In this document: positions 1 to 9,241 of the stretch, one piece after another
Position numbering within the stretch: the first letter of the stretch is position 1
Layout of the letters: the number at the start of each line of letters is the position of its first letter
NCBI RefSeq assembly: GCF_030696805.1
Contig: NZ_JAUYRO010000053.1
Location: 124,001 to 188,000 of the forward strand
Source of the DNA: Methyloversatilis sp.
GTDB lineage: Bacteria; Pseudomonadota; Gammaproteobacteria; Burkholderiales; Rhodocyclaceae
Direction of reading: 5' to 3'
DNA length: 64,000 nt
Notes under the pieces: generated by a model
Databases searched by the model: none
Seen by the model: the letters and a program-made list of their open reading frames with translations, nothing else
Told to the model about the DNA's origin: nothing
Program-made: the position numbers and the translations under genes

Positions 1-116
1 GCGCTCATATCGGATTTACGACCTGTGCAGTGGAATTCTTGACCGAAGCCGCAGATGCATGCGCTTGCAGGCAAAGCGAGTCAACCGAGAAATCCTTTAA
101 AAACAATCGGAACGAA

Positions 117-145
117 TTGTAAAGTTACCAACTAGTTTCTATACT
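117..145 (+). promoter_or_regulatory. sigma-70 type promoter
   Basis: TTGTAA at 117-122 and TATACT at 140-145 are separated by 17 bases, a good match to the sigma-70 consensus. The predicted transcript would start near 152, just ahead of the small reading frame at 158-385. Confidence 0.6.
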
Positions 146-157
146 CGCGCTATCTCC

Positions 158-385
158 ATGACGAGATTGCGATTTATGCTTAATTCACCCATGCGCGCTC
201 ACAGGGCAGCGAAGCCTTCGACGGTGCGGTCTCCGGTAGCACGGTTCGGATTCACCATTCGCACACGCACTGGCGTGTTGATGGAGAACCTGAGCATTCC
301 AGGTACGTCGGCTGACGATGCCGAACGCAAGCTCAAGCAGATCTACATGGGTTGCTCAGTGCTAGCACGCTTTGTGCCAGATTGA
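158..385 (+). CDS. small hypothetical protein (75 aa)
   Basis: Not assigned to a family. The C-terminal half reads like a small conserved domain: after a basic N-terminal stretch come a beta-like segment (FTIRTRTG), a short LSIPG turn and a helix rich in Asp, Glu and Lys that ends in YMGCSVL. The N-terminal third looks unconstrained, so translation may begin later. The ATG at 158 is only about 6 bases from the predicted transcript start, and the ATG at 191 is an alternative; neither has a clear ribosome binding site. A promoter lies directly upstream and an intrinsic terminator at 578-608 could end the transcript. It could still be a chance ORF. Confidence 0.45.
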   Translation: MTRLRFMLNSPMRAHRAAKPSTVRSPVARFGFTIRTRTGVLMENLSIPGTSADDAERKLKQIYMGCSVLARFVPD

Positions 386-535
386 TGCCTGCGCATCGCA
401 CTTACGGATGATCCTTTCTGGATCAGGACGCTAGCGCTGGTGACGCCGGCTTCAGGGGGCTCTGACGCGATGTGTCACCCGCGTTCGTTGCTGCGCTGCG
501 GTGACGATGTGCGCCGCAACATGAAGGTTTGGCGC

Positions 536-564
536 TACACAGCGTGACGGCTTTGCACTAAAAT
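536..564 (+). promoter_or_regulatory. possible promoter upstream of argD
   Basis: TACACA at 536-541 and TAAAAT at 559-564 are 17 bases apart, each matching most of the sigma-70 consensus. A transcript from here would run at once into the terminator hairpin at 578-608, so it is either an attenuated arginine promoter or a chance match. Confidence 0.3.
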
Positions 565-577
565 CGTGGCTTGATCA

Positions 578-608
578 AGCACGGCGGCGCGAGCCGCCGT
601 GCTTTTTT
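578..608 (+). terminator. intrinsic terminator between small ORF and argD
   Basis: A perfect 11-bp stem (AGCACGGCGGC with GCCGCCGTGCT) closes a GCGA loop and is followed by six T. It would end transcripts of the upstream small gene, or act as an attenuator ahead of argD 55 bases downstream. Confidence 0.85.
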
Positions 609-662
609 CGTTTTCCATAGTGCGCCTCACGGCGCACTCGCCACGCGGTCGCGGAGCTTTCG

Positions 663-1850
663 ATGACGCATCTGATGAATACCTACGGCCGGCAGCCGGT
701 CGCCTTCACGCACGGCAAGGGCGCTCGCCTGTATGACGACGCCGGACGCGAGTATCTGGACGCGATGGCGGGCGTGGCGGTCAACACGCTGGGCCATGGC
801 CACCCAGATCTGGTGCAGGCGATCTCCCGCCAGGCCGCCGAGATGATCCATTGCTCGAACCTGTACCGGGTGACTGCACAGGAAGATCTGTCGGACCGTC
901 TGGCAGCACTGTCGGGCATGGATGAGGTGTTCTTCTGCAACTCCGGTTGCGAGGCCAACGAGGCGGCGATCAAGCTGGCACGTTTGTACGGGCATCAGCG
1001 CGGCGTTGAACTGCCCGGCATCATCGTCATGGAGCACGCCTTTCACGGCCGCACGCTGGCCACGTTGTCGGCCACCGGCAACCGCAAGGTGCAGGCCGGG
1101 TTCGAACCGCTGACACCGGGTTTCTACCGCGTGCCGTTCAGCGACATCGCTGCCGTGAAAGCGATTGCCGAACACAACCGCAATGTGGTGGCCGTGCTGT
1201 TTGAACCCGTTCAGGGCGAGGGCGGCATCCACCCGGCAGACCTGGACTACGTGCGCGAACTGCGCGAATTGTGTACCCAGCATCAGTGGTTGATGATGGT
1301 CGACGAAGTACAGAGCGGCGTCGGCCGCACCGGCAGTTGGTTTGCCTTCCAGCATGCCGGCATCGAGCCGGATGTGATGACGCTGGCCAAGGGTCTGGGT
1401 TCCGGTGTCCCGATCGGTGCCTGCGTGGCGCGTGGCCCGGCAGCCGGCGTATTCAAGCCCGGAACGCACGGATCGACCTTCGGCGGCAATCCGCTGGCCT
1501 GCGCCGCCGCACTGACCACGCTGCACGTGATCGAGCGCGATGGCCTCATGGAAAACGCCGTGCGTCAAGGCGACGCCATCCGCACCGCCTTCCGTACGGC
1601 ACTGGCCGACACCGCCGGCGTGAAGGATATTCGTGGCGTCGGCATGATGATCGGTGTCGAACTCGATCGGCCGTGCGGTGCGCTGGTCGCGCGGGCGCTT
1701 GAGGCGGGCGTGCTGATCAACGTCACGTCGGAAAGCACCATCCGTCTGGTGCCGCCGCTGATCTATTCCGATGCCGACAGCCAGGAACTGGTGCAGCGCC
1801 TCACGCCCCTCATTCGCAACTTTCTCGCGGGCTCACAGCTCGCTGCCTGA
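663..1850 (+). CDS. argD: acetylornithine aminotransferase
   Basis: Class III PLP-dependent aminotransferase of 395 residues, cytoplasmic. It transfers an amino group between glutamate and N-acetylglutamate semialdehyde in arginine synthesis and may also act on succinyl-diaminopimelate. The family motif NSGCEANE lies at 93-100, VDEVQSGVGRTG at about 213-224, and the PLP lysine is Lys243 in LAKGLGSG. The length is normal for ArgD. It is followed after two bases by argF, and the set with argG forms an arginine operon. A related ornithine or GABA transaminase is possible in principle, but the neighbours favour ArgD. Confidence 0.93.
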   Translation: MTHLMNTYGRQPVAFTHGKGARLYDDAGREYLDAMAGVAVNTLGHGHPDLVQAISRQAAEMIHCSNLYRVTAQEDLSDRLAALSGMDEVFFCNSGCEANEAAIKLARLYGHQRGVELPGIIVMEHAFHGRTLATLSATGNRKVQAGFEPLTPGFYRVPFSDIAAVKAIAEHNRNVVAVLFEPVQGEGGIHPADLDYVRELRELCTQHQWLMMVDEVQSGVGRTGSWFAFQHAGIEPDVMTLAKGLGSGVPIGACVARGPAAGVFKPGTHGSTFGGNPLACAAALTTLHVIERDGLMENAVRQGDAIRTAFRTALADTAGVKDIRGVGMMIGVELDRPCGALVARALEAGVLINVTSESTIRLVPPLIYSDADSQELVQRLTPLIRNFLAGSQLAA

Positions 1851-1852
1851 CG

Positions 1853-2776
1853 ATGACCCGACCCAGACACTTTCTGCAGCTCACCGACCTGTCGCGCGAA
1901 GAACTGGATTACGTGTTCGCGCGCACGCGCTGGATCAAGGACAAGTTCAAGCGCTATGAGCAGTACTGGCCGCTGCAGGACCGCACGCTGGTGATGATTT
2001 TCGAAAAACAGAGCACGCGCACGCGGTTGTCGTTCGAAGCCGGCATGCATCAGATGGGTGGCAGCGCCATCTACCTGAATACGCGCGATTCGCAGCTCGG
2101 TCGCGGTGAGCCGGTGGAAGACGCAGCGCAGGTCATTTCGCGCATGTGCGACGTGGTCATGATCCGCACCTTCGAACAGACCATCATCGAGCGCTTCGCC
2201 GCCAACTCGCGCGTGCCGGTCATCAACGGTCTGACCAACGAATACCACCCGTGCCAGGTGCTGGCCGACATCTACACCTGGATCGAGCACCGCGGCGAGA
2301 TATCCGGCCGCACGGTGGCGTGGATCGGTGACTCCAACAATATGTGCCACACCTGGATGCAGGCGGCCGAGCTGTTCGACTTCAAGCTGAACATTTCAAC
2401 ACCGCCCGGCTACGAAGTGGAGCCGGAGCGCGCCGGCGTCGGGACCGATCACCACGAATGCTTTGCCGACCCGATGGACGCCGCGCGCGAGGCCGATCTG
2501 GTGACCACCGACGTATGGACCTCGATGGGCTGGGAGGCGGAGAACGAGGCGCGTGCCGCGGCGTTCGCCGACTGGCAAGTAGACGCCGACATGATGAAGG
2601 CCGCGAAGCCGGATTCGCTGTTCATGCACTGTCTGCCGGCGCATCGTGGTGAAGAGGTCAGTGCAGACGTGATCGACGGCCCGCATTCGGTGGTTTGGGA
2701 AGAAGCCGAAAACCGCCTGCACGCGCAGAAGGCGCTGATGGAATTCCTGTTGCTGGGCCGCGTGTCCGGCAGCTGA
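1853..2776 (+). CDS. argF: ornithine carbamoyltransferase
   Basis: Cytoplasmic enzyme of 307 residues that condenses ornithine and carbamoyl phosphate into citrulline. The carbamoyl phosphate loop STRTR is at 54-58, HPCQ at 132-135, and the ornithine-binding HCLPAHRG at 259-266. Length matches the family. It starts two bases after the argD stop, so the two are co-transcribed and probably translationally coupled; argG follows after 35 bases. Confidence 0.96.
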   Translation: MTRPRHFLQLTDLSREELDYVFARTRWIKDKFKRYEQYWPLQDRTLVMIFEKQSTRTRLSFEAGMHQMGGSAIYLNTRDSQLGRGEPVEDAAQVISRMCDVVMIRTFEQTIIERFAANSRVPVINGLTNEYHPCQVLADIYTWIEHRGEISGRTVAWIGDSNNMCHTWMQAAELFDFKLNISTPPGYEVEPERAGVGTDHHECFADPMDAAREADLVTTDVWTSMGWEAENEARAAAFADWQVDADMMKAAKPDSLFMHCLPAHRGEEVSADVIDGPHSVVWEEAENRLHAQKALMEFLLLGRVSGS

Positions 2777-2811
2777 ATCGACGAATCTACTGAAAGCGAA
2801 AGACGAAGACG

Positions 2812-4062
2812 ATGAGTGGCACGATGACAAGCGGCGACATCAAGAAAGTGGTCCTGGCCTATTCGGGCGGCCTGGACACCTCGGTCATCCTGAAGTGGCT
2901 GCAGGATGTATATCAGTGCGAGATCGTGACCTTCACCGCCGATCTCGGACAGGGTGAAGAGCTCGAACCGGCGCGTGCCAAGGCGATCAAACTGGGCATC
3001 AAGCCGGAGAACATCTACATCGACGACTTGCGCGAGGAGTTCGTGCGCGACTTCGTGTTTCCGATGTTCCGCGCCAACACGATCTATGAAGGCGAGTACC
3101 TGCTCGGCACCTCGATCGCGCGTCCGCTGATCGCCAAGCGCCTGATCGACATCGCGCGCGAAACCGGCGCCACCGCCATTTCACACGGCGCGACCGGCAA
3201 GGGCAATGACCAGGTGCGTTTTGAACTCGGCGCCTACGCACTGATGCCGAATGTGAAGGTGATCGCGCCTTGGCGCGAGTGGGATCTGCTGTCGCGCGAA
3301 AAGCTGCTTGCCTACGCCGAAACACACGGCATACCGATCGAAATGAAGCACAAGCAGGGTGGCTCGCCGTACTCGATGGACGCCAACCTGCTGCACATCA
3401 GCTACGAAGGCCGTCATCTGGAAGATCCGTCGGCCGAAGCCGAAGAATCGATGTGGCGCTGGACGGTGTCGCCGGAAGCGGCGCCGGATGCGGCCGAATA
3501 CCTCGACCTCGAATTCGAGCGCGGCGACCTGGTGAGCATCAACGGCACCCGCATGCCGGCGCACGAGTTGCTGGCCACGCTGAACCAGATCGGTGGCAAG
3601 CACGGCATCGGCCGCCTCGATCTGGTGGAGAACCGCTACGTCGGCATGAAGTCGCGCGGCTGCTACGAAACACCGGGCGGCACCATCCTGCTGCGCGCCC
3701 ACCGCGCCATCGAGTCGATCACGCTGGACCGTGAAGTCGCCCATCTGAAGGACGACCTGATGCCGCGCTACGCCAGCATCATCTACACCGGCTACTGGTG
3801 GAGCCCGGAGCGCCGCGCGCTGCAGGCACTGATCGACCACACGCAGCAATCGGTCAATGGCTGGGTCCGCGTAAAGCTGTACAAGGGCAATGTGATTGTC
3901 GTGGCGCGCGATTCGAAGACCGATTCGCTGTTCGATCCGACCATCGCCACCTTCGAGGACGACGCCGGTGCCTACGACCAGAAGGACGCGGCCGGTTTCA
4001 TCAAGCTGAACGCGCTGCGCATGCGCATTGCCGCCAACGCGGCGATCAAGCGCGGCAAGTAA
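2812..4062 (+). CDS. argG: argininosuccinate synthase
   Basis: ATP-dependent ligase of 416 residues joining citrulline and aspartate, the step after ArgF. The N-terminal ATP pyrophosphatase loop AYSGGLDTS is at 16-24. The remainder contains the expected citrulline/aspartate-binding segments, such as [16 protein letters not shown] second in-frame ATG at 2824 is an alternative start; the purine-rich stretch GAAAGCGAAAGACGAAGACG before 2812 fits the first. Third gene of the arginine group; no argH is visible in the window. Confidence 0.96.
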   Translation: MSGTMTSGDIKKVVLAYSGGLDTSVILKWLQDVYQCEIVTFTADLGQGEELEPARAKAIKLGIKPENIYIDDLREEFVRDFVFPMFRANTIYEGEYLLGTSIARPLIAKRLIDIARETGATAISHGATGKGNDQVRFELGAYALMPNVKVIAPWREWDLLSREKLLAYAETHGIPIEMKHKQGGSPYSMDANLLHISYEGRHLEDPSAEAEESMWRWTVSPEAAPDAAEYLDLEFERGDLVSINGTRMPAHELLATLNQIGGKHGIGRLDLVENRYVGMKSRGCYETPGGTILLRAHRAIESITLDREVAHLKDDLMPRYASIIYTGYWWSPERRALQALIDHTQQSVNGWVRVKLYKGNVIVVARDSKTDSLFDPTIATFEDDAGAYDQKDAAGFIKLNALRMRIAANAAIKRGK

Positions 4063-4098
4063 GTCTCCGGACGCATACCCACTTACAGGAACGGAAGC

Positions 4099-4413
4099 AT
4101 GTCCCAGTTCGACAACGTCAATGTCGTCAAGAAGGCCAACGTCTATTTCGACGGCAAGTGCGTCAGCCACAGCATCCAGTTCGCCGACGGCACGAAGAAG
4201 TCGGTCGGCGTCATCCTGCCGGCCACACTCACCTTCAACACCGGCGCACCGGAAATCATGGAAGGCGTGGCAGGCAGCTGCCGTGTGCGCCTGAAGGGTG
4301 AGGCCGAATGGAAGACTTACGGTGCAGGCGAGTCCTACAATGTGCCGGGCAACTCGTCGTTCGACATCGAAGTGGCCGGCGAGCCCTATCACTACGTCTG
4401 CCACTTCGGCTGA
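4099..4413 (+). CDS. ppnP: pyrimidine/purine nucleoside phosphorylase PpnP
   Basis: A 104-residue single-domain cupin of the YaiE/DUF1255 family, whose known activity is phosphorolysis of several nucleosides to the free base and ribose-1-phosphate. The family signatures are readable: [11 protein letters not shown] near the start, a central [16 protein letters not shown] turn, and the C-terminal YHYVCHFG. A purine-rich binding site (AGGAACGGAAG) precedes the ATG. It lies 36 bases after argG and may read through from the arginine operon without being part of the pathway. Confidence 0.9.
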   Translation: MSQFDNVNVVKKANVYFDGKCVSHSIQFADGTKKSVGVILPATLTFNTGAPEIMEGVAGSCRVRLKGEAEWKTYGAGESYNVPGNSSFDIEVAGEPYHYVCHFG

Positions 4414-4437
4414 GCGGACACTTCCGGGAACCGACGC

Positions 4438-4923
4438 ATGCCTTCCTTCGACATCAGTTCCGAAATCGACATGGTCGAACTGCGCAATGCGGTCGATCAG
4501 GCCAACAAGGAAATTGCCAACCGCTTCGACTTCAAGGGATCGGATGCGCGCGTCGAGCAGGGTGACAAGCTGTTGACGCTGTTTGCCGACGACGACTTCA
4601 AGCTCGACCAGGTCTACGACGTGCTGCTCGCCAAGTTCGCCAAGCGCAACATCGACGTGCGTTCGATCGAGCGTGGCGACGCGCAGAAGATCAGCGGCAA
4701 CAAGTCGAAGCAGGAACTGAAGCTCAAGGTGGGCATCGAGAGCGAATCGGCGAAGAAGATCGTGCGCATCCTCAAGGACAGCAAGCTCAAGGTGCAGGGC
4801 AGCATCCAGGGCGAAGAAGTGCGCGTCACCGGCGCCAAGCGGGACGTGCTGCAGGACGCGATCGCGCTGCTGCGCAAGCAGGTGACCGATATTCCGCTGC
4901 AGTTCGGCAATTTCCGCGACTGA
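4438..4923 (+). CDS. yajQ: YajQ-family nucleotide-binding protein
   Basis: 161 residues, the normal length of the YajQ family: small two-lobed cytoplasmic proteins, some of which bind c-di-GMP and act in regulation of virulence and biofilm traits. The start [19 protein letters not shown] and the end [10 protein letters not shown] are characteristic. It lies 24 bases after ppnP in the same direction. A c-di-GMP role here is an inference from the family. It is of interest because the window also holds the c-di-GMP-controlled pel cluster. Confidence 0.92.
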   Translation: MPSFDISSEIDMVELRNAVDQANKEIANRFDFKGSDARVEQGDKLLTLFADDDFKLDQVYDVLLAKFAKRNIDVRSIERGDAQKISGNKSKQELKLKVGIESESAKKIVRILKDSKLKVQGSIQGEEVRVTGAKRDVLQDAIALLRKQVTDIPLQFGNFRD

Positions 4924-4956
4924 GCGGCGCGCTGCCGCGTCAGCCGGCGGCGCACT

Positions 4957-5661
4957 TCAGTCCTTCAGACCTTCGCTCCACTTCGCGTAGGCGCATTCTG
5001 CGACGGCGTGCAGCGCCGCCACGCGCGCCTCGATGTCCTGCTGCATGTCGTCGGCAGATTGCACCGTCGGCTGGGCCGACGCTTCGTGGATTTCCTTCTG
5101 CCCGCCGACACACCACTCGCGGATCATCGCTTCGGTCATTTCGATGTGGCACTGCATCGCCAGATGCTTGCCGATCGCCCACGCCTGATTGGTGCAGGCG
5201 TCCGACGCCAGCAGATGGCTGGCACCGTCGGGCAGCGAAAAAGTTTCACCGTGCCAGTGAAATGACAGGAAGCCCTCCCGGTCGCCGAACCACTCGCGCG
5301 CAGCCGGGCCGCTCAGCGTGACTTGGCGCCAGCCGATCTCCTTGACCGGATTGGCGCCCACCGTACCGCCGAGCGCCTTCGTCATCAGCTGCCCACCCAG
5401 GCAGTGGCCGATGACCGGGATGTCGGCATCCATCGCGCGGCGGATCAGCGCCAGCACCTCAGGTATCCAGGGTAGCGGGTCGTTAACACTCATCGGGCCG
5501 CCCATGAAACACAGGCCCGAGAATGGGGTCGGATCAGCCGGAACGGTATCGCCGCGGTCGATGGCGACCACCTTGATTTCGCGGCCTATGCCTTTCATGT
5601 ATGTTGCGATATGCCCTGGCCCCTCGGTCAGGCTGTGACGGAAAACTGCAATGGGCTTCAT
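4957..5661 (-). CDS. class I glutamine amidotransferase-like protein
   Basis: A 234-residue protein with the GATase class I fold, resembling the glutaminase half of GMP synthase. The nucleophile Cys87 sits in GHCLGGQL, and His172 and Glu174 in CHIE complete the triad; FHWHGETF at about 134-141 is also typical. No synthase domain follows, so it is a stand-alone amidotransferase or gamma-glutamyl hydrolase-like enzyme of unknown substrate. The start at 5661 is chosen because a full AGGAGGT sits seven bases upstream on the minus strand. Its first codons overlap the divergent gene that starts at 5651. Confidence 0.85.
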   Translation of the reverse strand: MKPIAVFRHSLTEGPGHIATYMKGIGREIKVVAIDRGDTVPADPTPFSGLCFMGGPMSVNDPLPWIPEVLALIRRAMDADIPVIGHCLGGQLMTKALGGTVGANPVKEIGWRQVTLSGPAAREWFGDREGFLSFHWHGETFSLPDGASHLLASDACTNQAWAIGKHLAMQCHIEMTEAMIREWCVGGQKEIHEASAQPTVQSADDMQQDIEARVAALHAVAECAYAKWSEGLKD

Positions 5662-6307
5662 CAATAGACCTCCTGCGCACATTCTAGCGATGCTTCTGTC
5701 GCTGGCGAGCGGTTCTGCCTACTCGGCGGACCTCTCGCTGGCGGGCGTGTTTGGCGGCAAGGCGGTGCTGGTGGTCGATGGCGGCGCGCCGCGCACGCTT
5801 GCCGTCGGAGCCCGGTCGCCGGAAGGCATCCGGTTGTTGTCGGTTGACCGCGACAGCGCGTGGGTTGAAGTCGAAGGCAGGCGCGTGCAGCTGCGCATCG
5901 GCGAAAACGTCGCCTCGTCGCGCAGCAGCGATGCCGGCGCAGTCGCCATCCACCTGAACGCCGATTCGCAGGGGCACTTCCTGTCCGACGGCGCCATCAA
6001 CGGCACGCCGGTGCGTTTCCTGCTCGATACCGGCGCCACGGTCATCGCGCTCGGGCGCAGCGACGCCCTGCGCGCCAACATCCGCACGGCGTCCGCCCCG
6101 GTCATCACGGTGCAGACCGCCAATGGCGTGGTGCGCGCCTGGCGGGTCAAGCTGGCCAGCGTCAAACTGGGCAGCGTGACACTGAGCAATGTCGAGGCGG
6201 CAGTGATGGAAGCCGACATGCCGCATGTGCTGCTGGGCATGAGTTTTCTGAACCGCATGGACATGCAGCGCTCGGGCCAGATCATGACGCTGAAGCAGCG
6301 CTTCTGA
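5651..6307 (+). CDS. retropepsin-like clan AA aspartic protease, exported
   Basis: 218 residues with an N-terminal hydrophobic segment (about 10-25, ending YSA) that should act as a signal peptide or anchor. The C-terminal domain has the retroviral-type aspartic protease motif FLLDTGAT with Asp126, then LLGMSFLNRM, as in the bacterial TIGR02281 family; these work as homodimers in the periplasm. Substrate unknown. The 5' end overlaps the divergent amidotransferase start by 11 bases; an internal ATG at 5690 would leave an uncharged signal sequence and is less likely. It overlaps the next gene by one base. Confidence 0.82.
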   Translation: MGFINRPPAHILAMLLSLASGSAYSADLSLAGVFGGKAVLVVDGGAPRTLAVGARSPEGIRLLSVDRDSAWVEVEGRRVQLRIGENVASSRSSDAGAVAIHLNADSQGHFLSDGAINGTPVRFLLDTGATVIALGRSDALRANIRTASAPVITVQTANGVVRAWRVKLASVKLGSVTLSNVEAAVMEADMPHVLLGMSFLNRMDMQRSGQIMTLKQRF

Positions 6308-6921
6308 TGGACACGCTCCTGCTTTCGACCGCCGGTTTCGATCCGCAAGGTTTGCGCAGTCGCCTGCGCGCACTGCCGCCGTGTCCGATCGACGAGCGCT
6401 TCGCCGGCTTCACGCCGGCCGCCGTCCTGGTGCCGGTGGTGATTGGCGGCGCCGAGCCTACCCTGCTGCTGACCCGGCGTAGCGCGCATCTTTACGATCA
6501 CCCGGGCCAGATCGCGTTTCCGGGTGGCCGGGTCGACCCCGGCGATGTGTCGCCCGAAGCCACCGCGTTGCGCGAAGCGCAGGAAGAAATCGGTCTGGCG
6601 GCCGAACAGGTCGAGCTGCTCGGACGCCTGCCCGACTATTTCATCACGGCGAGCGGATTCCGCGTGACGCCGGTGGTCGCCCTGCTGCGTACGCCGCTTG
6701 CGTTGCAGCTCGACCCGTTCGAGGTTGCCGAGGCCTTCGAAACCCCGCTGTCCTTCCTGCTCGATCCGTCCAACCGCAAGCGCGGTCGCATTGAGCACGA
6801 AGGTGTGATGCGCGAATACTGGGCCATGCCGTGGCAGGGCTACGACATCTGGGGCGCGACCGCGGGCATGATCGTCAGTTTCGCCGAGCACCTGCGCGCC
6901 GATCATCCACTGCGGCGGTGA
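6307..6921 (+). CDS. Nudix hydrolase, probable CoA pyrophosphatase
   Basis: 204 residues with one Nudix domain. The Nudix box is complete at about 73-97 (GGRVDPGDV ... REAQEEIGL) with the metal-binding Glu residues. The preceding LYDHPGQIAFPGG matches the UPF0035 signature of the CoA pyrophosphatase (NudL/YeaB) subgroup, which cleaves CoA to 3',5'-ADP and 4'-phosphopantetheine. Translation is coupled to the preceding protease gene by a one-base TGATG overlap, with no obvious functional link. Confidence 0.88.
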   Translation: MDTLLLSTAGFDPQGLRSRLRALPPCPIDERFAGFTPAAVLVPVVIGGAEPTLLLTRRSAHLYDHPGQIAFPGGRVDPGDVSPEATALREAQEEIGLAAEQVELLGRLPDYFITASGFRVTPVVALLRTPLALQLDPFEVAEAFETPLSFLLDPSNRKRGRIEHEGVMREYWAMPWQGYDIWGATAGMIVSFAEHLRADHPLRR

Positions 6922-7020
6922 CAACGGGCTGTGTTGACTTCTGACCGCTGACGCCCGCCCGGCGCCGGATTCCGCGGTGTGCTATCGTCCGCAGGCTGGC
7001 ATGGCAACTGACGCTTCTTC

Positions 7021-7947
7021 ATGACTTGGCTGTCTCTCTTCGTCGCACTCCTGATCGAGCAATTCAAACCGCTGTCCTACGAACGCGTAGTGGCGGGGCC
7101 GCTTGCGCGCTACGCCTTCTGGTTCGAGCAGCGGCTCAATGCCGGTGAAGCCCGGCATGGCGTGATTGCGTGGGTACTCGCTGTCGGCCTGCCGGTGTTC
7201 GCGGTGTGGTGTCTCTACCTCGTGCTGGTGTGGATCAACCCCTTGCTCGGCTGGGCGCTCAATGTATTGGTGCTTTATGCCACCATGGGTTTCCGCCAGT
7301 TCAGCCATCATTTCGAGGCGATTGCCGATGCATTGCGCGCCGACGACCCGGACTCAGCGCGACGCGAGCTGTCGGACTGGCTGCAGCGCAATACCGACCG
7401 CCTGAAGACCGAGGAAATCGCCCGGCTGTCGATCGAGCAGGGCATCCTCGCGGCGCATCGGCACGTGCTTGCTCCGCTCGCGCTGTTCGCACTGCTGCCC
7501 GGACCGACCGGCCCGCTGCTGTATCGTCTCACCGAACGCCTGTCATGGTCGTGGGCGCGGCGGGAAAACATCGAATTCGGTGCATTCGGCCGCTTTGCGC
7601 GCCGCATGTACGAATGGCTGGACTGGGTACCCGTGCGCATGACCGCCGCCACGTTCGCCATCGTCGGCGATTTCGAGGATGCGGTGCATTGCTGGCGTAC
7701 GCAGGCGGCAAAGTGGCCCGAACAGGCGGCCGGCATCCTGCTGGCCAGTGGCGCCGGCGCACTGGGCGTCAAGCTTGGCGCGCCGCTGTTCGAACTGGGC
7801 GAGGTGGCCGACCGGCCCGAACTGGGCATGGGCAATGACGCCGATGTTGATCTGATGCAAAGCGCGATTGGCCTGGTCTGGCGCACACTGGTGTTTTGTC
7901 TGATCCTGCTTGGCTTGCTGACGCTGGCCGGCTATATCGGAAACTGA
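7021..7947 (+). CDS. CobD/CbiB-like (AmpE-like) membrane protein
   Basis: 308 residues with hydrophobic segments at about 1-15, 50-75, 80-95, 150-170 and 285-305, resembling the CobD/CbiB family and its relative AmpE. No cobalamin genes are nearby, so a role in adenosylcobinamide synthesis is not supported; many betaproteobacteria carry such a protein of unknown function. The ATG at 7021 has no strong binding site. It is followed after 43 bases by a thiolase with its own strong binding site, so the two need not be co-transcribed. Confidence 0.7.
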   Translation: MTWLSLFVALLIEQFKPLSYERVVAGPLARYAFWFEQRLNAGEARHGVIAWVLAVGLPVFAVWCLYLVLVWINPLLGWALNVLVLYATMGFRQFSHHFEAIADALRADDPDSARRELSDWLQRNTDRLKTEEIARLSIEQGILAAHRHVLAPLALFALLPGPTGPLLYRLTERLSWSWARRENIEFGAFGRFARRMYEWLDWVPVRMTAATFAIVGDFEDAVHCWRTQAAKWPEQAAGILLASGAGALGVKLGAPLFELGEVADRPELGMGNDADVDLMQSAIGLVWRTLVFCLILLGLLTLAGYIGN

Positions 7948-7990
7948 TTCGAAACGTGTTCAGAAACTGATTTCAAGGGAGGTTGTGGCG

Positions 7991-9178
7991 ATGGCTGACA
8001 AGAGAGAAGTGGTGATCGTGGGTGCTGCGCGTACGCCGATCGGCGCCTACGGCGGTTCGCTGAAGGATTTCACGGCATGTGATCTGGGCGCGCACGTCGT
8101 CAAGGCCGCCTTTGCGCGCGCCGGTGTCGATGCCAAGGAAGCACAGCATCTGGTGTTCGGCAACGTGATCCACACCGAAGCACGCGACATGTACGTGTCG
8201 CGCGTGGTCGCACTCAATGCCGGCATGGCCCAGGAATCCTGCGCAATGGGCGTGAACCGCCTGTGCGGGTCCGGCTTCCAGGCCATCGTGTCGGCCGCCA
8301 ATGCCATCCAGCTTGGCGACGCCGAATGTGCGGTCGGCGGAGGCGTGGAAACCATGAGCCGCGGCGGTTACCTGATGCCCGCTGCGCGCTGGGGCGCCCG
8401 CATGAACGACACCAAGATGATCGACATGATGGTCGGCGCACTGACCGATCCGTTCGAAACGACCCACATGGGCATCACGGCCGAGAACGTTGCCAGCCAG
8501 TTCGGTTTCGGTCGTGAAGATCAGGACGCGTTCGCCGTCGAGTCGCACCGCCGCGCTGCCGCCGCAACCGATGCCGGCCATTTCAAGTCGCAGATCGCAC
8601 CGCTTGAAGTGCAGACCAAGAAGGGCACGACGGTCATCGACACCGATGAGCATTTCCGCCGCGACGCCACGGTCGAAGGCATGGCCAAACTGCGCCCGGT
8701 GTTCAAGAAGGACGGCTCGGTGACTGCCGGCAATGCTTCGGGCATCAACGACGGCGCGGCCGCCATCGTCATGATGGAAGCGGGCGCCGCTGCCCGTTCC
8801 GGTGCCAAGCCGCTGGCCCGCCTGGTGTCCTATGCGGTTGCCGGCGTCGCGCCCAGCATCATGGGCACGGGCCCGATTCCTGCCGTCAAGCTGGCGCTCG
8901 CGCGCGCCGGCCTGAAGGCGTCCGATCTTGACGTGATCGAATCGAACGAGGCGTTTGCTGTGCAGGCAATGTGCGTCACGCGCGAACTGGGTCTCGATCC
9001 GGCCAAGGTGAATGTCAATGGCGGCGCAGTGGGCCTCGGTCATCCGGTCGGTGCGACGGGTGCGGTCCTCACCGTCAAGTGCCTGTACGAACTGCAGCGC
9101 ACGGGCGGCCGCTATGGCCTGATCACGATGTGCATCGGCGGCGGTCAGGGCATTGCCGGCATCATCGAACGCATCTGA
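7991..9178 (+). CDS. acetyl-CoA acetyltransferase / beta-ketothiolase
   Basis: Thiolase of 395 residues that reversibly condenses two acyl-CoA molecules. The acyl-accepting Cys92 is in NRLCGSGF, His351 in GLGHPVG and the second catalytic Cys381 in CIGGGQG, so it should be active. The sequence is close to biosynthetic PhaA/BktB enzymes, but no other polyhydroxyalkanoate gene lies nearby, so a symbol is not given. The ATG at 7991 is preferred over the GTG at 7985 because GGGAGGT ends seven bases before it. An intrinsic terminator closes the unit at 9203-9234. Confidence 0.92.
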   Translation: MADKREVVIVGAARTPIGAYGGSLKDFTACDLGAHVVKAAFARAGVDAKEAQHLVFGNVIHTEARDMYVSRVVALNAGMAQESCAMGVNRLCGSGFQAIVSAANAIQLGDAECAVGGGVETMSRGGYLMPAARWGARMNDTKMIDMMVGALTDPFETTHMGITAENVASQFGFGREDQDAFAVESHRRAAAATDAGHFKSQIAPLEVQTKKGTTVIDTDEHFRRDATVEGMAKLRPVFKKDGSVTAGNASGINDGAAAIVMMEAGAAARSGAKPLARLVSYAVAGVAPSIMGTGPIPAVKLALARAGLKASDLDVIESNEAFAVQAMCVTRELGLDPAKVNVNGGAVGLGHPVGATGAVLTVKCLYELQRTGGRYGLITMCIGGGQGIAGIIERI

Positions 9179-9202
9179 GTGCGGGTCGCTCCAACACTCC
9201 TG

Positions 9203-9234
9203 AACGCCCCGCACCCCGCGGGGCGTTTTGTTTT
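9203..9234 (+). terminator. intrinsic terminator after thiolase gene
   Basis: A perfect 10-bp stem (AACGCCCCGC with GCGGGGCGTT) with a five-base loop is followed by a T-rich tail. It insulates the thiolase gene from the next operon. Confidence 0.9.
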
Positions 9235-9241
9235 GCGGCTC

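Noticed and set aside
627-1568. Long antisense reading frame opposite argD
   Set aside because: A shadow frame of a high-GC gene: Arg, His and Gln rich, no recognisable domain, and argD itself has full family motifs.
3181-4404. 407-codon minus-strand frame opposite argG and ppnP
   Set aside because: It spans two well supported genes on the other strand and has shadow-type composition with no motifs.
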